Source of the DNA: an uncultured Bacteroidota bacterium
GTDB lineage: Bacteria > Bacteroidota > Bacteroidia > Chitinophagales > Chitinophagaceae
Reading direction: 5' to 3'
Assembly: GCA_903887415.1 (NCBI GenBank)
Contig: CAISPO010000071.1
Coordinates: forward strand, 62,001 to 126,000
DNA length: 64,000 nt
Positions 44,018-52,648 of this stretch are shown here, in pieces. The notes below the pieces were generated by a model. It made no database searches and was not told the origin of the DNA. It saw only the letters and a list, made by a program, of their open reading frames with translations. A program made the translations under genes and the position numbers. Position 1 is the first letter of the stretch. Each line of letters begins with the position of its first letter.

Positions 44018-44773
44018 TTACCGCGTACGCAGTCGTTGTCTCAGCGCCTCATACAGTATCATTCCGGCTGCTACAGACACGTTAAGGGAATCAAAATTAT
44101 TTACCATCGGTATGCGTATCAGTTGATCGGCGCGTTTTAACACATCTTTGCTGATCCCCGTGTCTTCAGCGCCCATTACTATTACAGATGGTATAGTGAG
44201 ATCACTTTCATAGACCGGCACGCTACCCTTCATCTGTGTGCCTAGTATCTGTATGCCGTTCAGCCGCAGCACTTCCATCGCTTGCTGTACAGATGGCGTG
44301 CGGCACAGCAATATCTTTCGCAATGCACCGGCGGATGTCTTTATTGCGTCTTCTGTTAAAGACGCAGTATGAGAAGTGGGGAGAATTATCCCCTGTGCAC
44401 CACAGCACAAAGCACTGCGCGCTATGGCGCCCACGTTGCGCACATCCGTTATCCCATCCAGCAGCAAGAATAGCGGCGTTTCGCCTTTCTCTACTACATA
44501 GGATATGCCAGCCTGCAGGTCCACGTATTGCAGCAGCGATGTCAACGCTACTATGCCCTGGTGCTGGACCTTAGTGAGGTAGTCCAGTTTCTCCACTGGC
44601 ACCTGGCTCACGGGTATGTTGTATTCTTTAGCTTTCAGTTTTATCCGGTTAATATCCTCGCCGGTAGCTGTGCGCAGCAAAAATATCTTCTCTATGGTTA
44701 TCCCCTGCTCAAGCGCTTCCAGCACCGGCTTTCGCCCCACCAGCAAGGGCAATGATGATCGTGCGGATTTCAT
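44018..44773 (-). CDS. rlmB: 23S rRNA (guanosine-2'-O-)-methyltransferase, TrmH family
   Basis: 251 residues. N-terminal substrate-binding domain starts L-L-V-G-R-K-P-V-L-E-A-L-E-Q-G; the SPOUT knot has L-L-D-G-I-T-D-V-R-N-V-G-A-I-A-R-S-A (motif 1 with Asn and Arg), V-M-G-A-E-D-T-G-I-S (motif 2) and I-P-M-V-N-N-F-D-S-L-N-V-S-V-A-A-G (motif 3). It methylates the ribose of a guanosine in 23S rRNA (G2251 in E. coli) using SAM. Length and motif order fit RlmB; the related tRNA TrmH cannot be fully excluded. Confidence 0.92.
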   Translation of the reverse strand: MKSARSSLPLLVGRKPVLEALEQGITIEKIFLLRTATGEDINRIKLKAKEYNIPVSQVPVEKLDYLTKVQHQGIVALTSLLQYVDLQAGISYVVEKGETPLFLLLDGITDVRNVGAIARSALCCGAQGIILPTSHTASLTEDAIKTSAGALRKILLCRTPSVQQAMEVLRLNGIQILGTQMKGSVPVYESDLTIPSVIVMGAEDTGISKDVLKRADQLIRIPMVNNFDSLNVSVAAGMILYEALRQRLRTR

Positions 44774-44988
44774 GGGCTAAACGTACGATAAAAATGGATA
44801 CGGTTGTAATGCACGGGGTGTAGTACAAATTGCATTCTTCACCACATGCCCCAACCTGAAGGCCGGGCATGTAAAATATTTTTCTACAAGCGTAGTTTGT
44901 CCTACACCCGAATGCAGATGCTAGCCGACATATTTATGACTTACAACTAAAAACAGTATCTTTCGCAATTCTTTGCGTACAAATAAAT

Positions 44989-45405
44989 ATGAACAGAACC
45001 ATCCTGCTGTATATAATCTTACTTTGTGTTACGTTGATGCCAATTCATTCCTGTCACAAGAAAATCACCCCTATAAACTATGGAATAAAATTTGATGGCA
45101 TATGGACCGGCATTAACTCCTGCGATTCAAGCATACAAACGATAAACATCCAGTCCCCGCTTAACAATGTGAATTCAGTTTTTTATACCGGCCACACAGA
45201 TACCGGTTTTTGCTCGAAGTCGGTTACTTTTTACGGAACCGTGAACGGCGATAGTATCTTATTTCCTGCTGCTGTGTACGAGGATAGTTGCGGCAACGGA
45301 TATACCTTCATTCAGTATGGCACTATCTACGGGGTTACACTCGTTTTGACGAGGATTCGGAAAGGCACGGTGAACGACACCTGCATTTTGACGGCTACGA
45401 AGTAA
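44989..45405 (+). CDS. Hypothetical lipoprotein
   Basis: 138 residues. N-terminal hydrophobic signal followed by the lipobox-like I-H-S-C-H-K-K (C22), so probably a lipoprotein. The mature part is strand-rich with several Cys (N-S-C-D-S-S; G-F-C-S-K-S; D-S-C-G-N-G-Y) that could pair. No family recognised. A TATCTTTC box at 44957-44964 may be the -7 element. The stop is 8 bp from the stop of the convergent nucleoid protein gene. Confidence 0.65.
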   Translation: MNRTILLYIILLCVTLMPIHSCHKKITPINYGIKFDGIWTGINSCDSSIQTINIQSPLNNVNSVFYTGHTDTGFCSKSVTFYGTVNGDSILFPAAVYEDSCGNGYTFIQYGTIYGVTLVLTRIRKGTVNDTCILTATK

Positions 45406-45413
45406 AGGAATGC

Positions 45414-46463
45414 TTACTCTTCCTCATCAAAATATATCTTATAAAAGCTCTTCCCCACCCGCTCATCATATCCTTTTTCTATCAGGCTCTTATCTCCGTG
45501 TATGTAAACATGAAAATTCTTATCCAGCTTTAGCACACTTTTGAACACCCGCGCCTGCTTCTTCACAGCCAATGTCGAAATATCAAACCGGTCCGGTATG
45601 TCCACATCATTCATCTCCGCGTAGTTCGTCTCAAACTTCCGGAACGCCTTTATCATGCCGCTGTCATCAAACACTTCTTTCTCAAACTTTTTCTTATCAA
45701 ACGATTCATTGGCCCTGAAATACTCTACCGATTTATTCAGCAGGTCTATCTGGTCGGTTTTGGCTATATCATATTCTTCCGGCAATTGTTTGGCAATGAA
45801 CTGTTTGGCCACATTCAGGAACTGGTTGGTCTGGAAATACTCATTGGCTTGCGGCGCCACATTCAGAAAGGTCTCTCTCCAGAAAACAGCCTCCTCTCCC
45901 CTGCTCGCGCTGTCATATATCAGCACATCAAACCCCTGCTCGGCATTGGTGGGCAGCACCAGGCAGGCCTTGTCATACTTTGCCACATCCACCCCCTCAC
46001 GCATCGTAAGCGCAAATTCACTTGCGTCAATTGCCAGGTCGATAAAGTTGCTTTTTGTTTCTGTCTTGTATATGCCTATCGCATCCACGAACGCACCATC
46101 CACCAGGCAGTTTTCATAATAGCATACATATAGCTCACCGGTCTTTATTTTGGGGTGCGTGGTACTTTCATAAAGGTGCTTGGCTATGTTCACAGAGTTC
46201 TTATGAAAGGTTGCGCCCTCGGCCAGTGTCTCCAGGCAATAGTTGTACACCTCGTTATAATCCAAGGAAGACAGATGATAAAACGAATATCTGTCCAGTT
46301 CAGCACTAAACTTTGCAAGGAATGAATCCTTGATGATACGCAGGTCATCGTCCGCCAGTTTCAGCGGCTTTTTAGAGATCACTAGGTCCTGTCCGTTTCC
46401 CTTATTGCCTATATAATGTACCGACACCTTTTGCAGTATCGCCTCGCTGAGATTCATTTGCAT
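45414..46463 (-). CDS. Nucleoid-associated protein, NdpA/YejK family
   Basis: 349 residues. Begins MQMNLSEAILQKVSVHYIGN, and the family pattern is seen in the N-terminal I-G-N-K-G-N-G-Q-D-L-V-I-S, the middle V-C-Y-Y-E-N-C-L-V-D-G-A-F-V-D-A-I-G-I-Y-K-T-E-T-K-S and the conserved C-terminal F-K-S-V-L-K-L-D-K-N-F-H-V-Y-I-H. In E. coli YejK binds the nucleoid and topoisomerase IV. The Met at residue 3 could be the true start. Genes of this family in Bacteroidota stand alone, as here. Confidence 0.88.
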   Translation of the reverse strand: MQMNLSEAILQKVSVHYIGNKGNGQDLVISKKPLKLADDDLRIIKDSFLAKFSAELDRYSFYHLSSLDYNEVYNYCLETLAEGATFHKNSVNIAKHLYESTTHPKIKTGELYVCYYENCLVDGAFVDAIGIYKTETKSNFIDLAIDASEFALTMREGVDVAKYDKACLVLPTNAEQGFDVLIYDSASRGEEAVFWRETFLNVAPQANEYFQTNQFLNVAKQFIAKQLPEEYDIAKTDQIDLLNKSVEYFRANESFDKKKFEKEVFDDSGMIKAFRKFETNYAEMNDVDIPDRFDISTLAVKKQARVFKSVLKLDKNFHVYIHGDKSLIEKGYDERVGKSFYKIYFDEEE

Positions 46464-46702
46464 ATGCTTCGCTTATTGCTGTAAAGATATTTTGTTCTTC
46501 CAGCCACCCTGCTTTTTTCTTAATAATTATATAATTACGATCCTTTTATAAACCAGCTTAAATCCTGCTGCTGCCCCTATGCTGCGTGGCTTTAAGACTG
46601 GCAATACCGCTCCATATATGAAATAAACTATCAGATTCCTTCAATTAACGATTACATAAAAAACAGCTTTGTAAATAGCCTAAGGTTTTTTGAATTTATT
46701 AT

Positions 46703-46710
46703 TAGTTTTG
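46703..46710 (+). promoter_or_regulatory. Bacteroidota -7 box (TAGTTTTG)
   Basis: Exact TAnnTTTG match, 24 bp before the ATG of the OmpA-repeat gene at 46735. The nearest TTG triplets are badly spaced (10 or 31 bp). Confidence 0.4.
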
Positions 46711-46734
46711 TACTCCTCACAATAAAGTACAGTT

Positions 46735-48579
46735 ATGAAAAACATATTTACTTTCATTTTGCTATTAACTGTCTTAAAAGGCTACAGCCAGGATGCGGAT
46801 ACGGCCGAAATTTATTTTGATTACAACCTGGCCAGGATCAGCGATGCCTCCTCGATGAGGCTGGACAGCTTCCGGTTTGCCCGGATACTTGTTCCCGGCC
46901 ACAAAACTACTGTATATGGTTACACCGATTATAAAGGATCTGACGACTATAACAAGCAGCTTTCAATAGCTCGTGCAAAAAATGTAAGGAATTATCTCGT
47001 ATCGCTTGGCCTGGATGAGCGGGATATTGTGCATTGTGAAGGAAAGGGCAAGGCCCGCACTGACCAGGAAGAGGACAAAGACAGGAAGGTGCTCATAATA
47101 ATGGAGCGGGCACCGTCTAAATACGCGAAAGCTAAAGAGGCCGCTGAAGCGAAGAAAAATGGCACGAGTTCGGGCGACCTGAATGGTGTTAACGCAACAA
47201 AATCTAAAACACCGAAAACCAGTGAATTAAATCCGGCAGATTCTGCTGCTATGGCCGCGAAAGCTGCTAAAAAAGCTGGCGCTGACGCTGCTGCTTTGGC
47301 TGCGAAAGCCGCAAAAAAAGCGAGTGCAGATTCTGCTGCTATGGCCGCGAAGGCTGCTAAAAAAGCAAATGCTGACGCTGCTGCCTTGGCTGCGAAAGCC
47401 GCAAAAAAAGCGAGTGCGGATTCTGCTGCTATGGCCGCGAAGGCTGCTAAGAAAGCAAATGCTGACGCTGCTGCTCTGGCTGCGAAAGCCACAAAAAAAG
47501 CGAGTGCAGATTCTGCTGCTATGGCCGCGAAAGCTGCTAAAAAAACGGACGCAGATGCTGCCGCACTGGCAGCAAAAGCCACAAAAAAAGCGAGTGCGGA
47601 TTCTGCTATGGCCGCGAAAGCTGCTAAAAAAACGGACGCAGATGCTGCCGCACTGGCAGCAAAAGCCGCAAAAAAAGCGAGTGCAGATTCTGCTGCTATG
47701 GCCGCGAAAGCTGCTAAAAAAGCGGACGCAGATGCTGCCGCACTGGCAGCAAAAGCCGCAAAAAAAGCGAGCGCAGATTCTGCTGCCCTGGCCGCAAAAG
47801 CTGCTAAAAAAGCAAGCGCTGACGCTGCTGCCCTGGCTGCGAAAGCAGCTAAAAAAGCCAGTGCGGATTCTGCTGCCGCAGCCGCGAAGGTCGCTAAGAC
47901 CAAAAATCCAAAATCAGATGGATCTAAACCTGGCACTGCGACTACCGCTGGAACAACAACAGGTAATTCCGCAGCCGATGGAACAGCGCCGGTCCCTGTT
48001 GTTCTTGGCGAAAGTATGGGAAGCTCCACGCCCACACCTGCAGGTGCAAACTCAGCCACATCGGGCACTCCCCCACCAGTTAGTGAAGCCCCAATTATGC
48101 GGCCAAAGCTACCCGCTCCTGAGCCGATTGTTCCACTCACTAAGGATGCAAAAATCACCCGCAAACAGGAAAAGAACATAGCCACGCTTGACCCCAAGAA
48201 GCTGATCATCGGGGATATAATCCCGCTGAACAATATCTACTTCGCACCAGCATCGAATGAAATGCTGCGCCAGTCGGAGCCCTCACTGGAGCAACTGTTC
48301 AAATTCTTAAAGACTAATACCAATCTTGCAGTAGAAATACAGGGCCGTATATGCTGCCTCAACCCTCTTGACGGCACTGATGAACCGGATGGCGCGGGCA
48401 GTACACGATCAACTGCGCGGGCAAAAAATATTTATGATTATCTCGTAAACAAAGGAATAGATAAAAGCCGCCTGAGCTATTCGGGCCTCGGCAACACAAA
48501 GCCTTCCGTCTATCCCGAAAGAACGGAATTCGACCGCGATCTTAACCGAAGAGCTACGATGAAGATCATCTATAAATAA
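46735..48579 (+). CDS. Double OmpA-domain protein with Ala/Lys repeat rod
   Basis: 614 residues. Signal peptide MKNIFTFILLLTVLKGYSQ. Residues about 20-125 are a first OmpA-like domain (V-Y-G-Y-T-D-Y-K-G-S-D-D-Y-N; L-S-I-A-R-A-K-N-V-R-N-Y-L). Residues about 165-390 are a tandem repeat of 30 residues (about 7.5 copies), made of A-A-K-A-A-K-K with A-D-S-A-A-M or A-D-A-A-A-L, likely one long positively charged helix. A T/P-rich linker precedes a second OmpA domain (about 495-614; P-L-N-N-I-Y-F-A and L-N-R-R-A-T-M). OmpA domains bind peptidoglycan, so the rod may bridge two attachment points or span the periplasm. Confidence 0.88.
   Translation: MKNIFTFILLLTVLKGYSQDADTAEIYFDYNLARISDASSMRLDSFRFARILVPGHKTTVYGYTDYKGSDDYNKQLSIARAKNVRNYLVSLGLDERDIVHCEGKGKARTDQEEDKDRKVLIIMERAPSKYAKAKEAAEAKKNGTSSGDLNGVNATKSKTPKTSELNPADSAAMAAKAAKKAGADAAALAAKAAKKASADSAAMAAKAAKKANADAAALAAKAAKKASADSAAMAAKAAKKANADAAALAAKATKKASADSAAMAAKAAKKTDADAAALAAKATKKASADSAMAAKAAKKTDADAAALAAKAAKKASADSAAMAAKAAKKADADAAALAAKAAKKASADSAALAAKAAKKASADAAALAAKAAKKASADSAAAAAKVAKTKNPKSDGSKPGTATTAGTTTGNSAADGTAPVPVVLGESMGSSTPTPAGANSATSGTPPPVSEAPIMRPKLPAPEPIVPLTKDAKITRKQEKNIATLDPKKLIIGDIIPLNNIYFAPASNEMLRQSEPSLEQLFKFLKTNTNLAVEIQGRICCLNPLDGTDEPDGAGSTRSTARAKNIYDYLVNKGIDKSRLSYSGLGNTKPSVYPERTEFDRDLNRRATMKIIYK
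47241..47891 (+). repeat. 90-bp tandem repeat inside the OmpA-repeat gene
   Basis: About 7.5 copies of a 90-bp unit (two related 45-bp halves) encode the Ala/Lys rod. Some copies differ only at Ala/Thr/Asp codons, and one copy lacks a GCT codon (near 47607), a 3-bp slip that keeps the frame. Copy number is expected to vary between strains. Confidence 0.9.
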
Positions 48580-48669
48580 CTTACTTAGTCGTAAGTCCGC
48601 GCGTATGAAAGGCACACATGCGTGTGGGGAGATAAACCAGAGCAAGAAGGTCAAAAAGCGCATACACGA

Positions 48670-48697
48670 GTAGAGACGCAAAATTTTGCGTCTCTAC
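48670..48697. repeat. 28-bp palindrome, copy 1 of 3
   Basis: Perfect palindrome GTAGAGACGCAAAA / TTTTGCGTCTCTAC in the gap after the OmpA-repeat gene. Two near-identical copies are at 54125-54152 and 54190-54217. Confidence 0.85.
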
Positions 48698-48787
48698 ATA
48701 ACTCGGGGCACTCCGCTTTTATACGCCTGTATGTTTAGCGCCTATAAATATTGTTAATAGAAAATTATCTTTCGCACAGAATTAAAA

Positions 48788-50122
48788 TTATCTCCGCCCC
48801 GGCATCATGCCTGGCATACCCATTCCGCCGCCCTTCATTTTGTTCATGTGAGACATCATCTGCTTCATCTGGTCGAACTGCTTCATGAATGCGTTCACCT
48901 CGTTTATATCTTTTCCGCTGCCCTTGGCAATACGTTTGCGGCGGCTGCCATCTATCACATCAGGGTTAGTGCGCTCATAAGGAGTCATAGAGTTGATCAT
49001 TGCTTCTATGCCTTTAAATGCATCGTCTGATATGTCTATCTCCTTTATCGCTTTTCCCACACCGGGTATCATTGCCAGCAGGTCTTTTATATTGCCCATC
49101 TTTTTTATCTGGCCCAGTTGCTCCTTAAAATCTTCAAAGTCGAATTTATTGGCGCGTATTTTTTTCTCCAGTTTTTTAGCCTGCACCTCGTCAAACTGTG
49201 CCTGGGCGCGCTCCACGAGCGTGGTAATATCACCCATGCCCAGGATGCGCTGTGCCATACGCTCGGGATAGAACACATCCAGCGCATCCATCTTCTCGCC
49301 CATGCTCACGAACTTGATGGGCTTATCCACTGTGTACCTGATAGACAATGCGGCCCCACCCCTCGTGTCGCCATCCAGCTTTGTAAGCACAACGCCCGTA
49401 AAGTCCAGCCGGTCATTGAAGGCTTTGGCAGTGTTTACCGCATCCTGTCCCGTCATCGAATCCACAACAAACAGTATTTCCTGTGGGTTTACTGCCGACC
49501 GGATATCTGCAACCTCCTGCATCATTGCCTCGTCTATTGCCAGGCGGCCCGCAGTATCTATGATCACTATGTTATTCCCATGCTGCTTTGCATAAGCTAT
49601 TGCGTTCTGGGCTATCGAGACCGCACTTTTGTTTTCCAGTTCCAGAAAAACAGGCACTTTTATCTGCTCACCCAGCACACGCAATTGCTCCATCGCAGCA
49701 GGACGGTATATATCCGCAGCTACAAGCAGTGGCTGGCGGCCTTTCTTCGTCTTCAAAAAGTTGGCGAGTTTGCCCGAAAAGGTAGTCTTACCGGAACCTT
49801 GCAAACCAGCGATCAATATCACAGTAGGCTTGCCGGTGAGGCTAAGCTCTTCTTCCCTGCCGCCCATCAGCTCCGCCAGTTCATCCTTCACTATTTTCAC
49901 CATAAGCTGTCCAGGGCTCACTGCGGTAAGCACCTTTTCGCCCATCGCCTTTTCCTTCACCCTGTCGGTGAGCTCCTTGGCTATCTTATAGTTTACATCG
50001 GCATCCACCAGCGCACGGCGGATATCCTTCACGGTTGCGGCTACATTAATTTCGTTTATACGGCCTTCGCCTTTCAGTTGCTTAAACGCGGCTTCGAGCC
50101 GCTCACTCAGATTATCAAACAT
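48788..50122 (-). CDS. ffh: Signal recognition particle protein
   Basis: 444 residues. N domain helix bundle (1-90), GTPase G domain with G1 G-L-Q-G-S-G-K-T-T, D-T-A-G-R, and T-K-L-D-G-D-T-R-G-G, then the methionine-rich M domain ending M-G-M-P-G-M-M-P-G-R-R. It binds signal sequences of nascent inner-membrane proteins and 4.5S RNA and hands them to FtsY at the membrane. Standard length. The M-domain RNA-binding S-R-R-K-R-I-A-K-G-S-G is intact. No 4.5S RNA gene was recognised in this window. Confidence 0.96.
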   Translation of the reverse strand: MFDNLSERLEAAFKQLKGEGRINEINVAATVKDIRRALVDADVNYKIAKELTDRVKEKAMGEKVLTAVSPGQLMVKIVKDELAELMGGREEELSLTGKPTVILIAGLQGSGKTTFSGKLANFLKTKKGRQPLLVAADIYRPAAMEQLRVLGEQIKVPVFLELENKSAVSIAQNAIAYAKQHGNNIVIIDTAGRLAIDEAMMQEVADIRSAVNPQEILFVVDSMTGQDAVNTAKAFNDRLDFTGVVLTKLDGDTRGGAALSIRYTVDKPIKFVSMGEKMDALDVFYPERMAQRILGMGDITTLVERAQAQFDEVQAKKLEKKIRANKFDFEDFKEQLGQIKKMGNIKDLLAMIPGVGKAIKEIDISDDAFKGIEAMINSMTPYERTNPDVIDGSRRKRIAKGSGKDINEVNAFMKQFDQMKQMMSHMNKMKGGGMGMPGMMPGRR

Positions 50123-50235
50123 GGCATTTTAAAATGGAGTGCGAAGTTAAGGAACGTTAGCGAAATAACCCCTGCACAAGAGATCATGCTTTTTTGTGAT
50201 AAAACTTTATTTTAGCAGTAAATAAATACCCGATT

Positions 50236-50568
50236 ATGGCTACCGGAAAAGCCACTCATTTACTCCTTTTATTGCCACTATTGCTTCTTAGCGCTTGCGC
50301 TAGCTATACAATGAGCGCAGAGCAGCTCTATCACCAAATCAGTTCGGCAGAGTAAAAAAAAGTAACTACTGAACACACCGTGCCTATCGGCTCACGCACC
50401 TATGCCGCAAACGGGGTAAAGGAAATAGCGTGTGCAGACAAGCATGGCAACACGGTAAAGTTTGAAAATTCCCCGAGGGTAGAAATGAGGATCACAGACC
50501 AGAAAAACCATAAACACATTTTCTATTTCGATACTATCACCGCCAGGATTCGGTATTTACCGGCATGA
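50236..50568 (+). pseudogene. Small lipoprotein gene with in-frame TAA
   Basis: One frame of 111 codons with a single stop at codon 40 (TAA 50353-50355). The first 39 codons make a textbook lipoprotein signal (HLLLLLPLLLLSACASYT, lipobox L-S-A-C) followed by M-S-A-E-Q-L-Y-H-Q-I-S-S-A-E. After the TAA the frame continues as K-K-V-T-T-E-H-T-V-P-I-G and on through G-N-T-V-K-F-E-N-S-P-R-V-E-M-R-I-T-D-Q-K-N-H-K-H to the TGA at 50566. The second part has no export signal; its only starts are the GTG at 50380 and later Met codons. The frame is kept across the A8 run, so a homopolymer error is not the cause. Likely nonsense-mutated. Confidence 0.55.
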
Positions 50569-50875
50569 ATTCCAGGATACTGGGGACAAAAAAAAGCATA
50601 TGGTATGCTGATATAAAAAAGTAGAATTGCAGAAAGGGGCGAAGGCTTACCACTACAAAAATCAGTAACTATTTCATAACAATCGCCGGTCCTGTTATTG
50701 GTTAAGTAATAACCAGTGATTAGCAAATATTATACCTATAAAGTCAGGAAACAGTTGGATTAATTATTCTAATTTTACTACAAAATATTGACAGTCAATG
50801 AATTAAAACAAATTCATAATAATGTGCTATTGAATCGAAAAATACCCTATTTTTACCCAACCTAAAACAAAAACC
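50569..50875. other. A/T-rich intergenic stretch, no gene seen
   Basis: 307 bp, strongly A/T-rich. No convincing frame. It carries TATTTTTA at 50848-50855, a weak -7-like box 28 bp before the ATG at 50876. Further upstream the sequence GGTTATTACTT / AAGTAATAACC-like pairing around 50697-50715 forms only a short inverted repeat. Confidence 0.45.
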
Positions 50876-51103
50876 ATGAAAACAATAACACTTGAGATCG
50901 ACAACGAGGCCTGCCGAATATATGATGGTCTTAACACAGATGCTAAACAAGAGTTCACTGCCGAAGTGAGCCAGCTATTGAAAACCAATGCCGATACCGT
51001 ACGCGCGGCTACGCTGAAAAAATTGGTAAATGAAATAAACAGCCAAAAAGATTGCAGCTACCTTAATGCAGATATACTTCTTGAACTACTACCTATAGAT
51101 TAA
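50876..51103 (+). CDS. Small hypothetical protein
   Basis: 75 residues, cytosolic, acidic: MKTITLEIDNEACRIYDGLN then a helical body (AKQEFTAEVSQLLKTNADTV; AATLKKLVNEINSQKD) and L-N-A-D-I-L-L-E-L-L. The start M-K-T-I-T-L-E-I with a following helix recalls small ribbon-helix antitoxin-like proteins, but no toxin gene is beside it, so this is only a resemblance. Convergent with the next gene (42 bp between stops). Confidence 0.6.
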   Translation: MKTITLEIDNEACRIYDGLNTDAKQEFTAEVSQLLKTNADTVRAATLKKLVNEINSQKDCSYLNADILLELLPID

Positions 51104-51145
51104 GCTATTATCTACACGAGGGGGCAAAATTGATTTGTCCCCTCA

Positions 51146-51481
51146 TTAATTTTTTTCCGGAAAATCATACTTTATCCCCCTTAACTCTGCAAACTCCCTT
51201 ATACCTATAAAAGAATAATTTGTCTCATCGTCTGCCTCACAGGTGATGAGCAATACATCAAATTCATTCCCGCTGTATGAATTTAGCAGGTTATCGCAGT
51301 TCTTTGTTGCATAGTAGCGCTCAGCGAAACCGGTCTTATCCACCTCATTAAATGGCGATATCAGGACAGCATCTATCAACATTAATGGCGACGAACCAAT
51401 TTTGAATTCGGTATCTCCGAGGTCCTCAAAATCTTCCCTGATCTCTTCTGCTTCTTCTAATGTAAAGGGCGTGAATTTCAT
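51146..51481 (-). CDS. Small conserved hypothetical protein
   Basis: 111 residues, very acidic: MKFTPFTLEEAEEIREDFED then strands (F-K-I-G-S-S-P-L-M-L-I-D-A-V-L-I) and a C-terminal F-I-G-I-R-E-F-A-E-L-R-G-I. No signal peptide, no family recognised. It lies 15 bp downstream of the HesB-type gene on the same strand, so the two are probably one transcript, which may hint at a role linked to iron-sulfur supply. Confidence 0.65.
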   Translation of the reverse strand: MKFTPFTLEEAEEIREDFEDLGDTEFKIGSSPLMLIDAVLISPFNEVDKTGFAERYYATKNCDNLLNSYSGNEFDVLLITCEADDETNYSFIGIREFAELRGIKYDFPEKN

Positions 51482-51496
51482 AATAGCAGATAGTAA

Positions 51497-51841
51497 TTAA
51501 ACCGCAAACGAGCTGCCACAGCCACAGGAACTGCTTGCATTTGGGTTATTGAACACAAATCCCCTTGCATTCAAGCCGTCTGAGTAGTCCACTTCCATGC
51601 CAAACAAGTAAATGCCATGTGCATTTTTCATTACCACGGGTATGCCGTCTATCTCATATACTTCATCATCTGCCTCTGGCTTGTCGAAGCCCAGCACATA
51701 GCTGAGACCGGAGCACCCACCACCTTTCACACCTATCCTTAACTGTTGGGTCGCATCAAATCCGGCTTCATCCATCAGCCGTTTCAACTCAGCAACTGCG
51801 CTTGCTGTAAGTTTCACCGGTGCGCTTATCATTGTTTCCAT
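51497..51841 (-). CDS. HesB/IscA-type iron-sulfur assembly protein
   Basis: About 114 residues from ATG 51841 (METMISAPVKLTASAV; the next Met three codons on is also possible). The three conserved cysteines of A-type carriers are present: G-G-G-C-S-G in the first half and C-G-C-G near the C-terminus (S-S-S-C-G-C-G-S-S-F). It would carry iron or a Fe-S cluster to apoproteins. Which member (IscA, SufA or ErpA) cannot be decided. The longer frame (51859) would start upstream of the transcription start implied by the -7 box at 51857-51864, so the inner start is used. Confidence 0.9.
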   Translation of the reverse strand: METMISAPVKLTASAVAELKRLMDEAGFDATQQLRIGVKGGGCSGLSYVLGFDKPEADDEVYEIDGIPVVMKNAHGIYLFGMEVDYSDGLNARGFVFNNPNASSSCGCGSSFAV

Positions 51842-51856
51842 ACCAAAGTATTTATG

Positions 51857-51864
51857 CAAATTTA
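51857..51864 (-). promoter_or_regulatory. Bacteroidota -7 box (TAAATTTG)
   Basis: On the minus strand TAAATTTG is an exact TAnnTTTG match placed 16 bp before the HesB start at 51841. No well-spaced TTG seen. Confidence 0.4.
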
Positions 51865-51987
51865 CGATAAAAGAAGTAATAGCAGGAGCGGGATCATATC
51901 CTCCCGCTACAAAAAAACAATGGCCCCATCAAAATTATTAATCCTGAACTTTTGAAAAAGCTAAATTTATAATCCCCCGGAATAAGG

Positions 51988-52003
51988 TCCCGATTTTTCG
52001 GGA
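51988..52003. other. Hairpin in the hesB-frr divergent gap
   Basis: TCCCGA / TCGGGA with T4 loop. It sits between two divergent genes, so it is not an obvious terminator for either; its job is unknown. Confidence 0.5.
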
Positions 52004-52029
52004 TGGGGTGGAGGTTTTTTTATTACTTT

Positions 52030-52060
52030 TGATTTTTTAATTTTGAATTTTGAATTTCAA
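52030..52060 (+). repeat. A/T-rich leader repeat (TTTTGAATTT units) before frr
   Basis: TTTTGAATTTTGAATTTC directly before the ATG at 52064, matching the leader at 6653-6684 before the ABC ATPase gene. Confidence 0.65.
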
Positions 52061-52063
52061 ACC

Positions 52064-52627
52064 ATGAGCGAAGCATTAGAAAAGATAATTGATGATGTAT
52101 CCGTCCAAATGAAGAAGGCCATCGGCCATCTTGAAGTGGAGATCAGCAAAATACGTGCCGGCAAAGCCACTCCGCAGATAGTGGACGGCATATATGTGGA
52201 CTACTATGGCAACCCCACCCCGTTAAGCCAGGTGGCTAACGTGATGGTGGCCGATGCCCGTACCCTCACTATACAGCCCTGGGAGAAGAACATGCTGCAC
52301 CCCATAGAAAAGGCAATTATTGCGTCCAATATCGGCCTGAACCCTCAGAATGATGGCAACTTCATACGCCTGTTCCTGCCGCCGCTCACTGAAGAGCGCC
52401 GCAGGGAATTGGTAAAGCGTGTCCTGGGCGAAGGTGAACAGGCTAAAGTTGCCGTACGCAGCATACGTCGCGAATGTATAGAGCAGGTAAAAAAGCTCCA
52501 GAAAGACGGCCTAAGCGAAGACATAGCCAAGGACGGCGAAACCCGCATACAGGGTATCACCGACAAATTTATAGCACTTGTAGATCAACATTGCAAGGAT
52601 AAGGACAAGGAGATAATGACGGTATAA
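52064..52627 (+). CDS. frr: Ribosome recycling factor
   Basis: 187 residues from ATG 52064 (MSEALEKIIDDVSVQMKKAI), the usual family length. The three-helix bundle is recognisable by L-E-V-E-I-S-K-I-R-A-G-K-A, Y-Y-G-N-P-T-P-L-S-Q-V-A-N, I-Q-P-W, and L-P-P-L-T-E-E-R-R-R-E-L. It releases ribosomes from mRNA after termination, together with EF-G. The frame extends seven codons upstream into the leader repeat, which is ignored. A terminator follows. Confidence 0.97.
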   Translation: MSEALEKIIDDVSVQMKKAIGHLEVEISKIRAGKATPQIVDGIYVDYYGNPTPLSQVANVMVADARTLTIQPWEKNMLHPIEKAIIASNIGLNPQNDGNFIRLFLPPLTEERRRELVKRVLGEGEQAKVAVRSIRRECIEQVKKLQKDGLSEDIAKDGETRIQGITDKFIALVDQHCKDKDKEIMTV

Positions 52628-52648
52628 CAAACAAAGAGCGAAGAATGG

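Noticed and set aside
47241-47891. Possible CRISPR array
   Set aside because: The 90-bp repeats are coding, adjoining and without unique spacers; no cas genes are present.
46992-48233. 413-codon open frame on the minus strand across the Ala/Lys repeat
   Set aside because: It exists because the repeat codons read Ala/Phe/Ser without stops on the other strand. The plus-strand OmpA protein with signal peptide and two domains explains the region.
49118-50215. 365-codon open frame antisense to ffh
   Set aside because: Low-quality protein with no motif, and it covers the well-conserved Ffh sequence.
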